The position numbers and the translations under genes were made by a program. From Caldifarciminota bacterium (GTDB taxonomy: Bacteria > Hydrothermota > UBA3072), in contig JAFGHJ010000026.1 in the NCBI GenBank assembly GCA_016930175.1, positions 1 to 61,175 of the forward strand: a stretch of 61,175 bases of DNA, in the 5' to 3' direction. Under the pieces are notes generated by a model. The model did not search any database and was not told the DNA's origin. It worked only from the letters and a program-made list of their open reading frames with translations. Position 1 is the first letter of the stretch. Every line of letters begins with the position of its first letter. This document shows positions 14,888-23,806 of the stretch, one piece after another.

Positions 14888-15735
14888 AGTCGATGACAGC
14901 TTTTGCTTCAGCTATTAAGGAGCTTTCCGGATTGACTATCAGGGTTAATATAGCTTCTTATAATAGCAAATTCATCGATATAAACCTTACTTTACCGGAA
15001 TTTTTATTGCCTTATCAGGTAAATATATACGATAAGATCAAAGATAAAATAGCGCGAGGCAGAATAGAGATGCAGGTTTATCTTGAAGATGGTAATTTTG
15101 TAGATTCTCCAATATACCAAAAAAATATCGAGAAGGATGTAGAGAGATTGAGAAAATTGAAAAAGAAATTCGGGCTTAAGGGAGATATCGATGTATCTAT
15201 TCTTATGAATTTCACGAATTTGGGGGGATATCTTTCAAATTTTGACCTGGAATGGAAAGAAATTGATTCTTTTTTGGATGAGCTTCTTCTTGAACTTAAT
15301 GAAGTTAAACAAAGAGAAGGAAATTTTATAAAAAAAGATCTTGAGAATAAAATAAAAAATTTCGAGGAAATTCTTGATTTTATATTAAGTAAAATAGATA
15401 CAGATTCAGAAGAGAAAAAAGAGAAAATTATGAAGGAAATTAAGCGCTTAAATGAGCTTGAAATACAAATCTCCCGGGAAGATATTAATCTTTTTGCTTT
15501 TAAGGGTGATATTAATGAAGAATTAGTAAGGTTGAATAGTCATATAGATTATTTTAGAAATCTAATAAAAGAAGATGGTCCTATTGGAAAGAGATTGAAA
15601 TTTTTATTGCAGGAGATGGCAAGAGAGGCAAACACAATAGGTTCAAAAGCTTACACCGCTGATGTGGTACACAAAGTGATTGATCTTAAAGAACTCATTG
15701 ATGAGTTGCGCGAACAAGTCGAAAATATAGAATGA
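14884..15735 (+). CDS. yicC: YicC-family endoribonuclease
   Basis: A 283-residue YicC protein. The N-terminus MKSMTAFASA, SYNSKFIDINLTLPE (26-40), ARGRIEMQVY and the C-terminal LLQEMAREANTIGSKA match the family. E. coli YicC cleaves RNA and helps remove some small RNAs. It sits directly before gmk with a four-base overlap, the usual order in many bacteria. Confidence 0.92.
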   Translation: MKSMTAFASAIKELSGLTIRVNIASYNSKFIDINLTLPEFLLPYQVNIYDKIKDKIARGRIEMQVYLEDGNFVDSPIYQKNIEKDVERLRKLKKKFGLKGDIDVSILMNFTNLGGYLSNFDLEWKEIDSFLDELLLELNEVKQREGNFIKKDLENKIKNFEEILDFILSKIDTDSEEKKEKIMKEIKRLNELEIQISREDINLFAFKGDINEELVRLNSHIDYFRNLIKEDGPIGKRLKFLLQEMAREANTIGSKAYTADVVHKVIDLKELIDELREQVENIE

Positions 15736-16310
15736 TTCTGATTATAGCAGGGCCTTCCGGAGCAGGAAAAACTACTGTATGTAAGTTATTGGTTAAAAAT
15801 GATGATAAGCTTTTATACTCAATTTCCGCCACGACTAGAAAAAAAAGAAGAGGAGAAAAGGATGGAGTTGATTATTATTTTATCGATGAGAAAAAATTTA
15901 AAAACTGGGAAAAGAAAGGCAGATTTTTAGAAACGGCAAAGGTACACGGTTATTATTACGGAACCTTAAAGGATTTTGTTGCTAAAGCCGATAAAGATGG
16001 AAGAGAAATATTGCTGGATGTTGATGTGAAGGGAAAAATAAATATTTGCAAAAAAATGAACAACGCGGTTTCGATATTCTTATTGCCGCCAACTATGACG
16101 GAAGCAGTGAAAAGGATTAAAGGACGTAATGTTGAAAAAGATATTGAAATAAAAAAAAGGATGGAGACTGCAACGCGCGAGGTAAAAGAAATCAAAAATT
16201 TCGACTATCTGGTTGTAAATGAAGACTTAAAGGCAACTGTTAAAGTTATTAAGTCGATAATTGTAGCCGAGAGACATAGAGTAAAGAATAAAATCGGAGG
16301 TAAGAGATGA
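15732..16310 (+). CDS. gmk: Guanylate kinase
   Basis: A 192-residue enzyme phosphorylating GMP to GDP. The P-loop is GPSGAGKT (7-14). The GMP site shows SISATTRKKRRGEKDGVDYY, FLETAKVHGYYYGT and the LLDVDVKG block. The ATG overlaps yicC by four bases and its end overlaps the rpoZ-like gene by four. Confidence 0.95.
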   Translation: MILIIAGPSGAGKTTVCKLLVKNDDKLLYSISATTRKKRRGEKDGVDYYFIDEKKFKNWEKKGRFLETAKVHGYYYGTLKDFVAKADKDGREILLDVDVKGKINICKKMNNAVSIFLLPPTMTEAVKRIKGRNVEKDIEIKKRMETATREVKEIKNFDYLVVNEDLKATVKVIKSIIVAERHRVKNKIGGKR

Positions 16311-16501
16311 TTTATTCATTAGAAGAAGTTAAAAAGAAAGAGAACAATATTTACAAAGCTGTAGTAATTATGGGTAAAGGTGCGCAGTGGTTTAGTACGT
16401 TTAAGAGAACAACGGTTAAGAAGCCCATATATAAGTCTGTTGAAGAATTCATTCAGGGAAATATTGAGTACGAGGTAATTAAAGAAGAAGAGGAGGGCTA
16501 A
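16307..16501 (+). CDS. rpoZ: Probable divergent RNA polymerase omega subunit
   Basis: A 64-residue protein in the slot between gmk and coaBC where rpoZ is normally found. It keeps the omega outline: an early N-x-Y (NNIYKAVVIMGKGA), a middle KKPIYKSVEEFIQGNIEYE like the family's 'kp...A..Ei..gki.ye', and an acidic tail. The usual RARQ block is replaced by GKGAQWFSTFKR. The call rests mainly on position, size and weak pattern. Confidence 0.6.
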   Translation: MIYSLEEVKKKENNIYKAVVIMGKGAQWFSTFKRTTVKKPIYKSVEEFIQGNIEYEVIKEEEEG

Positions 16502-16504
16502 ATT

Positions 16505-17659
16505 TTGGACCCCCTTTCAGGCAAAGTTATTCTTGTTGGAATTACAGGAGGTATAGCTGCTTTTAAAGTTCCTTTCTTCCTGAGAGAGCTTAAGGATAAA
16601 GGCGCAATTGTTAAGGTAATTTTAACGGAAAACGCGAAAAAATTTGCCTCGAAGGAAGTCTTATCCGTTTTAAGCGATGGTGTTTTTGATTCCCTTTGGG
16701 AAGCCAGTATTCCACATATATCGGTAACAGAAAAAGCAGATCTTTTTGTAATTCTGCCTGCCGATTATAATATTATAGGAAAAGCTTCCTCCGGTATTGC
16801 TGACGATTTGCTTTCTTCTTCGATCGCAGCTTACAATAAAAAGTTGCTTTTTTTCCCGTCTATGAACAGCAGGATGTTTGAAAATCCGATTTTTCAAAAA
16901 AATATAGATTATCTAAGGAGTTGCGGTCATTTGGTCGTGGATCCATCTTCAGGACCCCTGGCATGCGGAGAAGAAGGTAAAGGCAGGCTTCCTTCTATAA
17001 CGCGACTTGTTCTTGAAACAGAAAAAGCTCTCATTCCTGATCTTTTTAATAATGCTTTTTGTCTTGTAACGGGTGGAGGAACTCGTGAGAAAATTGACCC
17101 TGTAAGATATTTAACAAACGGCTCTTCAGGTAAAATGGCTTATTCTATCGCGAGAAACTGTTATCTGGCAGGTGGAAATGTAGAATTAATTTTAGGAAGA
17201 AATACTATCGCTCCTGATGCTGATATTCCATATAGAATTACCAGTGTGGAAACGGCACAGGATATGTTTGAAAAAATTATGGATAGATGGAAAGATGTCG
17301 ATTATCTTTTTATGAGCGCAGCCGTATCTGATTTTACCGTTAGTTCATTTCCGAAAAAAATAAAAAAGACTGGTAAATTGGATTTAAAATTAAAACGTAA
17401 TGTAGATATACTTACAGAACTTAAAAAGAAGAAAAAGAAACAATTTGTTGTAGGCTTTTCTCTGGAATCCGAGAATCTCAAAGCTTCGACTCTGAAAAAA
17501 ATGAAAGAAAAGGGGTGTGATTTGATGGTAGGAAATTTTCCGGATTCTATCGGAAGCAATAATACTTCCGGTATAATTATTTCAAATTCCGGAGAAGAGG
17601 AATTTAGTTGTTCTAAAGATGAATTGGCATGGAAAATTATCAAAAAGATAAAATCGTAG
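16505..17659 (+). CDS. coaBC: Phosphopantothenoylcysteine decarboxylase/synthetase
   Basis: A 384-residue fused CoA-pathway enzyme. CoaC half: flavin site GITGGIAAFK (12-21), catalytic H71, PSMN (118-121, usually PAMN) and C154 in ACGEEGKGRL. CoaB half from about 185: LVTGGGTREKIDPVRYLTNG and SSGKMA for CTP binding, AAVSDF, then KIKK. The start is TTG at 16505, three bases after the rpoZ-like stop. It overlaps the next gene by 31 bases. Confidence 0.95.
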   Translation: MDPLSGKVILVGITGGIAAFKVPFFLRELKDKGAIVKVILTENAKKFASKEVLSVLSDGVFDSLWEASIPHISVTEKADLFVILPADYNIIGKASSGIADDLLSSSIAAYNKKLLFFPSMNSRMFENPIFQKNIDYLRSCGHLVVDPSSGPLACGEEGKGRLPSITRLVLETEKALIPDLFNNAFCLVTGGGTREKIDPVRYLTNGSSGKMAYSIARNCYLAGGNVELILGRNTIAPDADIPYRITSVETAQDMFEKIMDRWKDVDYLFMSAAVSDFTVSSFPKKIKKTGKLDLKLKRNVDILTELKKKKKKQFVVGFSLESENLKASTLKKMKEKGCDLMVGNFPDSIGSNNTSGIIISNSGEEEFSCSKDELAWKIIKKIKS

Positions 17660-18264
17660 AGGTTTTAAAACTTTTAGAATACATGGGTTTCAAGCAAATA
17701 GACAGCTCTCTTTTAAGGTATTCTCCTTTTGGTGATTTGATAAATGAGGTTCGGAACTGCAAGAAATGCGACCTGTATAAGACCAGAACAAATGCGGTTT
17801 TCGGAAAAGGTCCAATCGATGCAAAAATTATGCTTATCGGAGAAGCTCCGGGCAGGGAAGAAGACCTTCAGGGAATACCCTTTGTAGGTAAGGCGGGAAA
17901 GGAATTAGATAGTATGCTCTCCGCGGCAGGTATTGGGATCGATGAAGTATTTATTACAAATGTTGTTAAATGTCGTCCTCCGGGAAACAGAAACCCCGAG
18001 AGTTATGAAATGATGAAATGCAATCCCTATTTAGTTAAGCAGGTCCGGGTAATTCGTCCTAAAGTTATTGTGCTGCTTGGCAATATTGCGCTCTCTCTTG
18101 TTACTGGAGAGCCGAGCGGTATTACGAAAATGAGAGGAAAGACATTGGAATATATGTCATGTCCTGCTATTCCCACATATCATCCCGCTTATGTAATTCG
18201 AAATCCCGGTAGCGAGAAAATAGTTATAGAAGATTTTAAAAAAGCTGTAAGGAGCATAGCTTGA
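17629..18264 (+). CDS. Family 4 (4Fe-4S) uracil-DNA glycosylase
   Basis: A 211-residue DNA repair enzyme removing uracil from DNA. Motif A is GEAPG (71-75) in GEAPGREEDLQGIPFVG, and motif B is PTYHPAY (182-188) with H185. Cluster ligands are C44, C47, C115 (KCRPPGNRNP) and C131. This family replaces or backs up Ung in thermophiles and many deep-branching bacteria. The first 31 bases overlap coaBC in another frame. It ends overlapping dnaB (TTGA). Confidence 0.93.
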   Translation: MENYQKDKIVEVLKLLEYMGFKQIDSSLLRYSPFGDLINEVRNCKKCDLYKTRTNAVFGKGPIDAKIMLIGEAPGREEDLQGIPFVGKAGKELDSMLSAAGIGIDEVFITNVVKCRPPGNRNPESYEMMKCNPYLVKQVRVIRPKVIVLLGNIALSLVTGEPSGITKMRGKTLEYMSCPAIPTYHPAYVIRNPGSEKIVIEDFKKAVRSIA

Positions 18265-19598
18265 CAGAAAAAGTCGGGATGCCTTATTCTGAAGAAGCAG
18301 AGGTTGCTGTAATATCCAGTATGCTAATGGATATGGGCGCAACTGCGGAAGTCAGCACAACCTTAAGTCCCGATGATTTTTATTTTCCGGCGCACAGCAT
18401 CATATACGGCGCAATTCTAGATGTTTACAATAAGGGTCAAAAAGTGGATATCGTTACGGTCGTTGAAAGATTGAAAAAAAATGATTTACTTGAAAAAGTC
18501 GGAGGTTCGTCTTTTGTTGCTTCTTTTGTTAAGGGTAATATTTCTGCTGAAAATATTGTATACTACGCCGACATTGTCAGCGAAAAATCTATTCTAAGAG
18601 ACTTAATAAAGAAAAGTAAGACCATTATAGACAAGGCGAGTTCCGCAAAAGAAGAAGTAGAGGAAGTCCTGGATGAAGCGGAGAATTTAATTTTTGACGT
18701 CAGGAAGAAAAAGAGCTACGAAAGGGTTAAACCGATAACTCCTCTGCTTAAAGAAGTCATGAAAATCATAGAGGAGAGAGCGGAGAAAAAGAGTATGCTT
18801 ACAGGGATTTCCACGGGAATTATAGAATTGGATAGAATGAGCTGCGGCTTCCAAAACGCAGAACTTGTAATATTGGCTGCCAGACCTTCTGTGGGGAAAA
18901 CAGCTCTGGCTTTAAATCTCGCTTCACATATTTCCATTAAACAAAATGTTCCGGTGCTTTTCTTTTCTCTTGAAATGCACTGGGAAAGTCTTATTTTTAG
19001 ATTACTTTCGGCTGAGTCTCGTATTGAAGGAAACAGGATACGAGGCGGGTATATAAAGGAAGATGAATGGGTAGCGTTGACTTCCGCGGTTTCCAGATTA
19101 ACCGAAGCACCTTTTTACATAGACGCGTCCCCAACCATGACGATTTTTGAACTCAGGGCAAAGGCAAGAAGGATGAAAAAGAAATACAATATAGGTATAA
19201 TATTTGCGGATTATCTTCAGCTAATCAGAGGTCCTCAATTTCAGACAAGAGAACAGGAAGTCGCGGCTATAAGCAGAGCTCTTAAATCGATTGCCATGGA
19301 GTTGAATTTACCCGTTGTTGCCCTTTCGCAGCTTTCGCGACAGCCCGAGAGAAGGGGAAAAGATTCCAAACCGATTCTTTCCGATTTAAGGGAATCCGGA
19401 GCGATTGAACAGGACGCGGACTTCGTTATGTTTATTCACCGTCCCGATCAATTTAAAAAGGGCAGTGAAGCTTCTGAGGAAAAAGCCGAACTAATTATAT
19501 CAAAGCAGAGAAATGGTCCTATAGGAGACTTTGAAGTTGCTTTTAGCAGAAAGTACGCGCGGTTTGATAATCTTAAGAAGTTGGAGACAGAAGAATGA
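18261..19598 (+). CDS. dnaB: Replicative DNA helicase
   Basis: A 445-residue hexameric fork helicase. The N-terminal domain begins MPYSEEAEVAVISSML; the RecA-like core has Walker A ARPSVGKT (207-214), Walker B IIFADYLQLI, and LSQLSRQPERR with LRESGAIEQDAD near the end. No intein is present. The start is TTG at 18261, sharing bases with the UDG stop; an ATG at 18279 (MPYSEE) is an alternative that begins exactly at the conserved region. Confidence 0.96.
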   Translation: MTEKVGMPYSEEAEVAVISSMLMDMGATAEVSTTLSPDDFYFPAHSIIYGAILDVYNKGQKVDIVTVVERLKKNDLLEKVGGSSFVASFVKGNISAENIVYYADIVSEKSILRDLIKKSKTIIDKASSAKEEVEEVLDEAENLIFDVRKKKSYERVKPITPLLKEVMKIIEERAEKKSMLTGISTGIIELDRMSCGFQNAELVILAARPSVGKTALALNLASHISIKQNVPVLFFSLEMHWESLIFRLLSAESRIEGNRIRGGYIKEDEWVALTSAVSRLTEAPFYIDASPTMTIFELRAKARRMKKKYNIGIIFADYLQLIRGPQFQTREQEVAAISRALKSIAMELNLPVVALSQLSRQPERRGKDSKPILSDLRESGAIEQDADFVMFIHRPDQFKKGSEASEEKAELIISKQRNGPIGDFEVAFSRKYARFDNLKKLETEE

Positions 19599-20332
19599 TC
19601 GAGGTAAAAAATGTCTGGAAAACTTTTGACGGCAACGAAGTTCTTCGAGACTTAAGTTTAACTATTGATAAAGGTGAAACAATTGCTATTGTAGGGTCAA
19701 GCGGCTGCGGAAAGACTGTACTTTTAAAACATATACTTGGTTTGCTTGAGCCCGATAGGGGAGAGATTTTAGTTGACGGAGTTAATATTAGCAGAGATTC
19801 CGCCCATCTTTTTGAGGTCAGGAAAAAATTCGGAATGGTGTTTCAAAGTTCTGCGCTTTTTGATTCTCTGAATGTAATAGAGAATGTCATTATCGGTTTA
19901 AGAGAACATTTCCCGGATATGGGCAGAGATAAAATGGAACTTATAGGAAAAGAGAAATTGGCTCTGGTTGGTCTTGATGAGTCTTCTTTTAGTAAGAAAC
20001 CGCAGGAAATCTCAGGAGGTATGAAAAAGAGGGTGGCTATTGCGAGAGCTATCAGTCTAGATCCTGAGTATATTATATACGATGAGCCTACCACGGGACT
20101 CGATCCAATAATGTGTGAAAAAATGAATGAACTCATGCTTCACCTTAAAGAAAAACTTGAGAAAACGACAATTATGGTGACTCATGATCTTAATTCAGCT
20201 TTTAGGGTTACGGATAGAGTTGCGATGCTCGCGGATGGCGAAATCGTCTTCGACGGTAGCCCCAGGGAAGCATTGAAAACTAAAAATAATTATATGAATA
20301 TGTTTATTAAAAGCAGTTCTTTGAGAGTTTGA
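19595..20332 (+). CDS. ABC transporter ATPase, MlaF type
   Basis: A 245-residue nucleotide-binding subunit. Walker A GSSGCGKT (34-41), a Q-loop in MVFQSSALFDSL, signature ISGGMKKRVAIARAI, Walker B YIIYDEPTTGLDP, and the switch His in VTHDL. The GGMKKR signature is typical of MlaF/Ttg2A, which moves phospholipids between membranes with MlaE and MlaD. Neither permease nor MCE gene is nearby, so partners must be elsewhere. It overlaps dnaB and radA by four bases on each side. Confidence 0.88.
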   Translation: MIEVKNVWKTFDGNEVLRDLSLTIDKGETIAIVGSSGCGKTVLLKHILGLLEPDRGEILVDGVNISRDSAHLFEVRKKFGMVFQSSALFDSLNVIENVIIGLREHFPDMGRDKMELIGKEKLALVGLDESSFSKKPQEISGGMKKRVAIARAISLDPEYIIYDEPTTGLDPIMCEKMNELMLHLKEKLEKTTIMVTHDLNSAFRVTDRVAMLADGEIVFDGSPREALKTKNNYMNMFIKSSSLRV

Positions 20333-21663
20333 AGAATATGTTTGTTTGCGGAAATTGCGGATACAAAACTCTTAAATGGATGGGAAGGTGCCCCGACTGC
20401 AAAAGCTGGGATTCCTTCGAAGAAGTAATCGAAAAAACGAAGTCCTCTAAGTCGAAGAAAACCAAAGCCTTAAAACCAAAATATTTAAGCGAAGTGTCTA
20501 TAAAAGAAGATGGAAGATTTAAGACGGGCATTTCTGAATTCGATAGAGTTATGGGCGGAGGTATCGTTTCCGGCTCTCTAATTTTGATTTCGGGTGATCC
20601 CGGTATCGGTAAATCGACCTTGCTTCTTATGGTATCCGGAGTTCTTTCCAGGTCTTCTAAGGTTCTCTATGTTTCGGGTGAAGAATCTTTAGATCAGATT
20701 AAATTGAGGGCGAGCAGACTTGGATTGGGCGAGGAAAAATTATTGACTGTATCTGAAACCGAAATAGAGAGTATTTTGTCTTTAATTAAAGCGGAGAAAC
20801 CCGACGTGGTCGTTATCGATTCTATACAGACTATGTCGCTGACTGAGAGAAGCGGAATACCGGGTTCGGTTTCTCTGGTGAGGGAGATAACTTCAGAATT
20901 GATGGAAATAGCCAAGAAGAACAATATTACCGTGTTTATCGTCGGTCATATAACGAAGGCGGGAAATATTGCCGGTCCGATGACTTTAGAACATATGGTG
21001 GATGTTGTGCTCTTTATGGAAGGAGACAACACTCATTCTTTTCGCCTGTTGAGGTCAAAAAAGAATAGATACGGGTCTACGAATGAAGTAGGTATATTCG
21101 ATATGGATGAAAAAGGGTTAAAGGAAGTTTCAAATCCCTCTCTCTATCTTATTTCCGGTAAGGAAAAAAAGTCTTCCGGTTCTGTAATTACACCTACAAT
21201 AGAAGGAACGAGACCTCTTATGGTTGAGATTCAAGCTCTTGTAATTCCGACAAGATTTTCTTATCCTCAGAGAGTTGCGCGAGGATTTAATGAAAGAAAA
21301 CTCGATCTTTTAATGGCTGTTTTTCAAAAGCGGCTTATGATTGATATGAGCGGTTATGACGTTTATTGTAATATAGCCGGAGGTATGAATGTTTTTGAGC
21401 CGTCTATCGATCTCGGTGTTATTTTAGCGATAATGTCCAGTCTGCTTGAAAAGCCGATTAAGGATGATCTGTGTATAGTGGGTGAAGTGGGTCTTTCGGG
21501 AGAAGTCAGAGCGGTTCCTTTTATTACGAGCAGAGTTAAGGAAGCCAGCAAGATTGGTTTTAAGAGGATTATTGTTCCCGAAAAAGCAAGCGATTCTAAA
21601 TCTGATATTAAAGTTTTGAAAGTTTCAAATGTAGCACAGGCAAAGGAGATTTGCGAGTTATGA
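20329..21663 (+). CDS. radA: DNA repair protein RadA
   Basis: A 444-residue RecA-like branch-migration ATPase. An N-terminal zinc finger (C7, C10, C21, C24), Walker A GDPGIGKST, the RadA motif KNRYGSTNEVGIF and a Lon-like C-terminal domain are all present. The frame can start at TTG 20329, which overlaps the previous stop, or at ATG 20338 (MFVCGNCG), the more usual family start. Confidence 0.95.
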   Translation: MKNMFVCGNCGYKTLKWMGRCPDCKSWDSFEEVIEKTKSSKSKKTKALKPKYLSEVSIKEDGRFKTGISEFDRVMGGGIVSGSLILISGDPGIGKSTLLLMVSGVLSRSSKVLYVSGEESLDQIKLRASRLGLGEEKLLTVSETEIESILSLIKAEKPDVVVIDSIQTMSLTERSGIPGSVSLVREITSELMEIAKKNNITVFIVGHITKAGNIAGPMTLEHMVDVVLFMEGDNTHSFRLLRSKKNRYGSTNEVGIFDMDEKGLKEVSNPSLYLISGKEKKSSGSVITPTIEGTRPLMVEIQALVIPTRFSYPQRVARGFNERKLDLLMAVFQKRLMIDMSGYDVYCNIAGGMNVFEPSIDLGVILAIMSSLLEKPIKDDLCIVGEVGLSGEVRAVPFITSRVKEASKIGFKRIIVPEKASDSKSDIKVLKVSNVAQAKEICEL

Positions 21664-22283
21664 TTTCATCGGTTATTATTCTTGGGTTAGTAGGATGGAT
21701 TATCGCTTTGTTATTGATATATAGAAACATTAAAGTAGAAGAGGAAAAAAATTATAAAGCTATACATTCTTCCGCTATCAGGGATGGAAGGGTAGGAAAA
21801 TTATTCAAATCCGGAATAATAGAGGGTATACCTGTTATTTCGGAAGAAGATATGCGTACAATATCGAAATATTTAGAATCAGACGAAGTTCCAGAGGGTT
21901 TTAAAGATGATCTTCGAACTTTAAAGGAATTAAATTTAAAGGTAATAAAAAAAGATTTATCAGAGATTTGTAAGACCCTGAGCTGTCCGGCAATAACCGC
22001 CGGAAATGATAAGGAAGAACTGGAAATCCGGGGCATTCAATGTATTAACTTAAAAGACCTCGATACTGTAGGCAAGTCTAATTTAATAAGAGGAGAAAAG
22101 ATTACTGTAAATCATATAGATTACGGATATGATAAAGCTCAAGGCTACTTGGCTGACGGAACTCTTGTAGAAATTGAAGGTGATGTACCGGAAAATCAGC
22201 CGGTCACTTTAGAATGTATTGTTGAAGCTATTATTGAGAACAACTTTAGCAGAAAAGTTTGGGCAAGAGTTGCAAAACTATGA
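21660..22283 (+). CDS. Degenerate PIN-TRAM (YacL-like) membrane protein
   Basis: A 207-residue protein with one N-terminal membrane helix (about 3-20). Residues about 33-60 follow the PIN opening of YacL-type proteins ('DTSaiIDGRI..l...GFi.G'), but here read HSSAIRDGRVGKLFKSGIIE, so the first catalytic Asp is His. The middle acidic residues are also unclear. The C-terminus matches the TRAM part: GYDKAQGYLADGTLVEIEG. YacL homologues commonly sit between radA and ispD, as here. The ATG at 21660 overlaps the radA stop (ATGA). Probably no nuclease activity; inference. Confidence 0.72.
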   Translation: MISSVIILGLVGWIIALLLIYRNIKVEEEKNYKAIHSSAIRDGRVGKLFKSGIIEGIPVISEEDMRTISKYLESDEVPEGFKDDLRTLKELNLKVIKKDLSEICKTLSCPAITAGNDKEELEIRGIQCINLKDLDTVGKSNLIRGEKITVNHIDYGYDKAQGYLADGTLVEIEGDVPENQPVTLECIVEAIIENNFSRKVWARVAKL

Positions 22284-22954
22284 TTGAAGCCGTAATTGTT
22301 GCGGGCGGCAGCGGAAAGAGGATGGGAGATGTTTACAAACAATTTTCATTGATTAACGGTAAGGAGTTATTTTTTTTCTCCCTAGAGAAATTTCTCGAAT
22401 ACGGAGTTAAGAGAATTATCCTTGTGGTTCCCGAAGAAAAAATTTCACTCATAGAAGAAAAAACCGCTGAATTTAAAAAAAGGATTAAAGTAGTCTCCGG
22501 GGGAAAAAGGCGACAGGATTCCGTATATAACGGATTTAAGGAAACTTCAGAGGAAATAATACTGATTCATGACGCAGTGAGACCCTTTGTCAGTATCGAG
22601 CTGATCGATAGAGTCGTAAAAGGGGTTGAGGAATTTGGAATTTGCGCCCCCGGAATACCGGTAAGAGACACCTTAAAGATTTACAAAAAGGACAAAATTC
22701 TATGGACAAAAGCTAGAAGTAATCTACTTCAAGTCCAGACCCCCCAGGGATTTAAGAGTTCGATTTTAGAGCGTATTGTAGGCTTATTTTCTACTCATAT
22801 TTTTACTGACGAATTAGCTTTTGCGGAACAGCTAAATTATGGCATTAGATGGGTAGAAGGCGATCCTTTTAATATCAAAGTTACTTATCCTTCTGACATG
22901 AAACTCGCCCAGGCGATTGCCGGGTATAAAAAAAATAATATTCACCTATTATGA
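22280..22954 (+). CDS. ispD: 2-C-methyl-D-erythritol 4-phosphate cytidylyltransferase
   Basis: A 224-residue MEP-pathway enzyme that joins CTP to MEP. The CTP site is VAGGSGKRMGDVYKQF (5-20), then GGKRRQDSVYNG, LIHDAVRPFV and PVRDTLK. The ATG at 22280 overlaps the previous stop (ATGA). The last four or so codons (IHLL) read through Rhs-derived DNA in another frame, so the native end of ispD was probably replaced when the Rhs piece arrived. ispF, its common neighbour, is absent. Confidence 0.93.
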   Translation: MIEAVIVAGGSGKRMGDVYKQFSLINGKELFFFSLEKFLEYGVKRIILVVPEEKISLIEEKTAEFKKRIKVVSGGKRRQDSVYNGFKETSEEIILIHDAVRPFVSIELIDRVVKGVEEFGICAPGIPVRDTLKIYKKDKILWTKARSNLLQVQTPQGFKSSILERIVGLFSTHIFTDELAFAEQLNYGIRWVEGDPFNIKVTYPSDMKLAQAIAGYKKNNIHLL

Positions 22955-23781
22955 TAACGGATGTGAATGGTGATGTGGTGAAAGAAAAGAAATACGAAGC
23001 GTTTGGGAATTTAGTCTGGGAGGAAGGAACTCTCGAAGACAATCGTGAATTTACAGGAAAAGAAAAAGACCCGACCGGTTTTCATTACTTTGGCGTGAGG
23101 TATTATTACGCAAATATCGGGAGATTTTTGATCCCAGACCCTCATACGCTAATGCCGGCGAATATTAAATTGGAAAATCCGCAGGAGTTTAATTCGTATA
23201 TTTATTGTATGAATAATCCATTAATATATGTGGATCCATTGGGATTATCAGGTGAAGCATCGGAAGCAGCATCGACAACAGATGGAAATGTAGTTCTTTA
23301 CTATGAAGATGAGGAGGAATATAGTGAAACATGGATTGTTGTTTATCAGAGTGGAACATTAGGAGTCGGTATTTTTAATTTTGAATTAGGAGAATTTTAT
23401 CTCATAGACCCTTCTACATTAACAAGTCATAACTTGACTAGTTTCTCTGCTGGTTTGGGTCTAGGAGCTGGAGGTGCAATAACTACCGAGGTAGCAAAAA
23501 TAAATTGGGATGGAGACCCTTCTGAATTAGGAGGTTGGGGTTTGAACTTAGGTGGTTTTTTAGCTGTAGGATGGGGGGGAGCCGGACAATTAGCCTCTCC
23601 TACAGGTAGTACCCACCCATTAGATTTTGTAGGTACAGGAGATGTATTCCCTTCGATAGGTGGTGCTGGTGGCGCAGGTTTTGGAATAGCAGGAATGAGA
23701 TCTTATTCTTGGTATCATGGAGAGTCAAATCTTTTACCCGCAAAGATAATGAAAATAATAGATAAATACAGAACGAAATAA
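22951..23781 (+). CDS. Orphan Rhs C-terminal tip, 5'-truncated
   Basis: A 276-residue piece. Residues 1-99 are the end of an Rhs/YD-repeat shell: ITDVNGDVVKEKKYEAFGN, FTGKEKDPTGFHYFGVRYY (34-52), GRFLIPDP (57-64) and NPLIYVDPLGL (89-99). After this hallmark come 177 residues of unrelated sequence, Gly-rich and hydrophobic in the middle (AGLGLGAGGA, AVGWGGAG), the position where Rhs proteins carry their variable toxin. No toxin motif is recognised. Rhs similarity begins at about 22940, and the frame closes upstream with TAA, so thousands of bases of the shell are missing. The ATG overlaps the ispD stop; expression could be by coupling. Confidence 0.85.
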   Translation: MITDVNGDVVKEKKYEAFGNLVWEEGTLEDNREFTGKEKDPTGFHYFGVRYYYANIGRFLIPDPHTLMPANIKLENPQEFNSYIYCMNNPLIYVDPLGLSGEASEAASTTDGNVVLYYEDEEEYSETWIVVYQSGTLGVGIFNFELGEFYLIDPSTLTSHNLTSFSAGLGLGAGGAITTEVAKINWDGDPSELGGWGLNLGGFLAVGWGGAGQLASPTGSTHPLDFVGTGDVFPSIGGAGGAGFGIAGMRSYSWYHGESNLLPAKIMKIIDKYRTK

Positions 23782-23806
23782 TAAGAAATTATAAGGGGAA
23801 AAATGT

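Noticed and set aside
22951-23781. Complete Rhs gene
   Set aside because: Only the last 99 shell residues and the tip exist; the frame is closed upstream and ispD occupies the DNA.
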